DNA from: Methylobrevis albus
GTDB taxonomy: Bacteria; Pseudomonadota; Alphaproteobacteria; Rhizobiales; Pleomorphomonadaceae
NCBI RefSeq assembly: GCF_015904235.1
Contig: NZ_JADZLT010000049.1
Location: forward strand, 310,001-374,000
Reading direction: 5' to 3'
DNA: 64,000 bases
Under the pieces are notes generated by a model. The model had not been told where the DNA came from and made no database searches. It saw only the letters and a program-made list of their open reading frames with translations. Below are positions 61,554-64,000 of this stretch, piece after piece (positions within the stretch are counted from its first letter, which is position 1; the number at the start of each line of letters is the position of its first letter). Made by a program: the position numbers and the translations under genes.

Positions 61554-63077
61554 TCAGCGGCTCGGCGGCACCAGCATCTGGCCGTTGACCGACACCGAGC
61601 CATTGGCCGCGACGTCGACCTCCCACACGGAGCGGCCGCCTTCGTTGCGCGCGAGTCCCTTGGCGAAGATCAGGGCGGGGATCGCCTGCTGCACCTCCGG
61701 CACGTCGCCGGCCTTCTGCAGTTCGGCGATGATGCCGTCGAGGTTGGTCAGGGCGATCGTCGCGCTGCCCTCGACCACCGGCGGGGCCTCGACCTTCACC
61801 TCGCGGCGCGGCTTCATGCTGTCATGTGAGACGGTGAAGCGCCCTTCGACGGCCGCGGTGTAGAGCGGCCCGGTCACGGTGCTCGGCTCGAGCACGATGC
61901 TCAGTGCGCCGTCCGGCAGGATGACCCGGCCCGCCGCCTCGAAGTCGCCGTCGTCCAGCGGCTGATCGCTGTTGAAATCCGCCCGGTCGATCAGCAGACG
62001 CGCCGGTGCATCGAGGTCGAGGTCTTCCAGCGCCAGTTCGGCGTCGAAGCCGGTCGGGAGCAGCGGCGTCGTCCACGCGGGCAGGACGCCCGCCGGAAGC
62101 GCCACGCCGTCGCTGCCCATCGAGATCGCCACCCGCGCATCCGGGATCGCGCCGGGGAAATCGAGACCCAGCCGGATCGACTCCGCGGTGGCGCGGCCGG
62201 CCGGCAGCTCGACGACAATGTTCTCTCCGGTAAACACACTCGTGATCTGCCGGAATCCGGGGAGCATGGTGGGCAATTCGGCCTTGAGCGAGACTGCTTC
62301 TTCCGCTGTGCCGTCTGTGGCCTCGGCGGACAGTGCCGCTATGATCGGCAGGAAATCGATCGGTCGGAGGACCATGCCAATCGCTTCGAAGTCGTAGCGC
62401 AGCGGCGCAAGGCTGAGGGTGTACGCCGGCGAACCGTTTGTCATCATCGTCTGTCGGTATGACGCGACGCCCAATTCGGCCTTGGAATCGAAACCTCCCT
62501 CGACGTTGCGGGTGTCCCGGCCGTTGACGACGGTCTCGCTCTCCTCGGTTCGTGACTCCTGCCCGTCCATCTTCTGTTGCGTGGTGGTGCGGTCGACGCG
62601 CACCCGGAAGCTCTGGAATCCGCCGAGCTCGGGGTCGAACACCGCATCGGCGCTCTGGCCCTCCGGCCGCCACTCGAAGAAATCCGGCTCCCCGTTCTCG
62701 CTGCCGAATTCGACCTTCAGCGACGGGTAGACGAAGTCGGTGACGCGCCAGAGACCGTTCTCGACGGGCATCGTCCGGATCCACGGGTTCTCGTAGACGG
62801 TCAGGTTGATGGCGTCGCCGGCGAAGGCGCCGACGATGCGGCCGAGGTCGAGGTCGATCCGGTAGGCATCCCCGTCGGCTCCGACGGTGACATAGCCCTT
62901 GTCGAAGGCCGGCTGGCCGACATAGGCGGCGATGTTGCCGGCAAGGGTGCGGGCGCCTTCTGCCGTGGCTTCGGCGGCGAGGGCGGGGACCGCAAGCAGC
63001 GGGCCGGCGAAGAGCGGGGCGGCGAGGGCGGCGGCGGCAACGGATCGCGTGATGAAAAGGCGCTTGTCGACGAACAT
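61554..63077 (-). CDS. Large secreted protein, unknown (DUF945/DUF2125-like possibility)
   Basis: The 507-residue product has a signal peptide (SVAAAALAAPLFAGPLLAVP, cleaved near ALA-A) and no further membrane segment. Beta-rich repeats of similar phrases (VDAAVEGRFTVS is read as AAVEGRFTVSHDS; also LVLRPIDFLPI as GMVLRPIDFLPI; AVISMGSDGVALP as VAISMGSDGVALP) suggest a lipid- or surface-related beta protein. It ends VSVNGQMLVPPSR. DUF945 or DUF2125 membership is a guess. AGGAG precedes ATG 63077. Confidence 0.6.
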   Translation of the reverse strand: MFVDKRLFITRSVAAAALAAPLFAGPLLAVPALAAEATAEGARTLAGNIAAYVGQPAFDKGYVTVGADGDAYRIDLDLGRIVGAFAGDAINLTVYENPWIRTMPVENGLWRVTDFVYPSLKVEFGSENGEPDFFEWRPEGQSADAVFDPELGGFQSFRVRVDRTTTQQKMDGQESRTEESETVVNGRDTRNVEGGFDSKAELGVASYRQTMMTNGSPAYTLSLAPLRYDFEAIGMVLRPIDFLPIIAALSAEATDGTAEEAVSLKAELPTMLPGFRQITSVFTGENIVVELPAGRATAESIRLGLDFPGAIPDARVAISMGSDGVALPAGVLPAWTTPLLPTGFDAELALEDLDLDAPARLLIDRADFNSDQPLDDGDFEAAGRVILPDGALSIVLEPSTVTGPLYTAAVEGRFTVSHDSMKPRREVKVEAPPVVEGSATIALTNLDGIIAELQKAGDVPEVQQAIPALIFAKGLARNEGGRSVWEVDVAANGSVSVNGQMLVPPSR

Positions 63078-63224
63078 GTCGGTCTCCTGCGAAAGCGCGC
63101 GCAAGATAGCACGGCTACAACCCGTCGTTCAGCCCGCGACGCTCCCAAGATTCCGGGGAAGCGGCCGGCCGGGGCCGCGCTTGACCGGCGACACGCCGGG
63201 CGCCGGCGCTGCCGGACGCCGACC

Positions 63225-64000
63225 TCAGAGCCGCTCGCCGCGCATCAGCCGGGGCTGGTCGGCGCCGTCGCCGGCGGCCTGGCGGATGAAGGCGCGTTTC
63301 AGGCCCGGCAGGCGGTCGACGAGGCCGAGGCCGATGTCGCGGACGAGGCGGACCGGGGCGAGGTCGTTGGAGAACAGCCGGTTGAGCACGTCGGTGACGA
63401 CGGCCATCTGCGCCGTGTCGAAGCGGCGCCAGCGCTGGTACTCCTCGAGCACGTCGAGGGAGCCCGGGTCACGGCCGATGCGCAGCGCCTCGACCAGCGT
63501 CTCGGCGAGCGCCGCGACGTCGCGGAAGCCGAGGTTGAGGCCCTGGCCGGCGATCGGGTGGATGCCGTGCGCGGCGTCGCCGACGAGGGCAAAGCGCGGG
63601 CGGACGAAGTCGCGCGCCAGCGTCAGCCCGAGCGGATAGGCGACGCGCGGCCCGACCACCTCGATGCGGCCGAAGCGCAGGCCGAGGCGGCGCTCGAGCT
63701 CGACGTCGAACAGGATCTCGTCGCCGCGCACCAGCTTGTCGGCGACCCCGGTCTTCTCGGTCCACACCAGCGACGAGCGGTTGCCGGTGAGCGGCAGCGT
63801 CGCAAACGGCCCGGCGGGCAGGAAATGCTCCTCGGCGCGGCCCTCGTGCGGCCGCTCGTGGGCGATGGTGGTGACGATGCCGGACTGGCCGTAGCTCCAG
63901 GAAACGGTGCGGATGCCCGACAGCGCGCGCAGGCGCGAGCGGACGCCGTCGGCCGCGATGAGCAGGGAGGCCGCGATGCGGCGGCCGTCGGCGAGCCGCG
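63225..64000 (-). CDS. UbiH/UbiF/COQ6-type FAD monooxygenase (5' partial)
   Basis: The frame runs off the right window edge; 258 codons are visible. The visible part holds the FAD motif AADGVRSRLR (first visible 30 residues), a GIVTTIAHERPHEG region, and the second FAD-binding block FALVGDAAHGIHPIAGQGLN followed by FRDVAALAETLVEAL. The C-terminal helices (YQRWRRFDTAQMAVVTDVLN) match ubiquinone-biosynthesis hydroxylases, which act on the quinone ring at the membrane. UbiH, UbiF or UbiL cannot be told apart here. Confidence 0.85.
   Translation of the reverse strand, partial: RLADGRRIAASLLIAADGVRSRLRALSGIRTVSWSYGQSGIVTTIAHERPHEGRAEEHFLPAGPFATLPLTGNRSSLVWTEKTGVADKLVRGDEILFDVELERRLGLRFGRIEVVGPRVAYPLGLTLARDFVRPRFALVGDAAHGIHPIAGQGLNLGFRDVAALAETLVEALRIGRDPGSLDVLEEYQRWRRFDTAQMAVVTDVLNRLFSNDLAPVRLVRDIGLGLVDRLPGLKRAFIRQAAGDGADQPRLMRGERL

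Overview
This window is very GC-rich chromosomal DNA from an alphaproteobacterium, almost certainly of the Hyphomicrobiales (Rhizobiales). Evidence for the group: the order ffh-rpsP-rimM-trmD-rplS, a hemC-hemD-mic60-hemY block beside tsaD-gpsA, and families typical of the order (BA14K, DUF1236, DUF2794). The left edge holds the tail of a methanol dehydrogenase accessory (mxa) cluster, so the organism is probably a methylotroph. It also has a PHA synthase and an acetyl-CoA synthetase. A Methylobrevis/Pleomorphomonas-like genus would fit, but this is inference only.

Region 1 (1-7.7 kb, + strand): mxaC (cut by the window edge), mxaK, mxaL, mxaD, a YVTN beta-propeller and a cytochrome c'-like protein overlap by 1-4 bases, so they are probably translationally coupled. 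mxaL runs into mxaD without a stop codon. A 959-residue membrane-anchored protein follows, built from nine related repeats with a pair of cysteines each.

Region 2 (7.7-19.5 kb): a cupin-cobK pair, a ring-cleaving-dioxygenase-like VOC protein, a xylose-dehydrogenase-like SDR, and two converging units. One unit (+) is CDP-alcohol phosphatidyltransferase / FkbM methyltransferase / membrane sulfatase-like enzyme. The other (-) is cytochrome b561 / MDR dehydrogenase / PTPS-like protein without catalytic residues / GT4 glycosyltransferase / methyltransferase. The second looks like an uncharacterised pathway, possibly for a modified pterin or another glycoconjugate.

Region 3 (19.5-31 kb) is accessory: two MFS transporters, a lactonase-like propeller, a large winged-helix/NTPase/TPR regulator, an AraC regulator, a secreted alpha/beta hydrolase, a DJ-1/PfpI protein and an aldo-keto reductase. 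It ends in an integrase remnant next to tRNA-Thr(CGT), the scar of an old integrative element.

Region 4 (31.5-46 kb) is core: hemY, mic60, hemD and hemC (-) diverge from tsaD, gpsA, a YciI protein, an EVE protein and an ETFB-lysine-methyltransferase-like gene (+). phaC, with a possible FNR/FixK site, and acs follow.

Region 5 (46-64 kb): a secreted hydrolase with a divergent AraC regulator, DUF2794, a GNAT acetyltransferase, a Bax-inhibitor-1 protein, dapF, a repeat-rich gap with a 25-codon gene carrying an extreme Shine-Dalgarno, the ffh-rplS ribosomal/tRNA-modification block, a metallophosphoesterase, a DUF1236 protein, leuC, a small acidic protein, a large secreted protein of unknown function and a truncated UbiH-type monooxygenase. 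Two pairs of inverted REP-like elements lie at 15.1 and 40.1 kb. No CRISPR array, rRNA operon or complete insertion sequence was seen.
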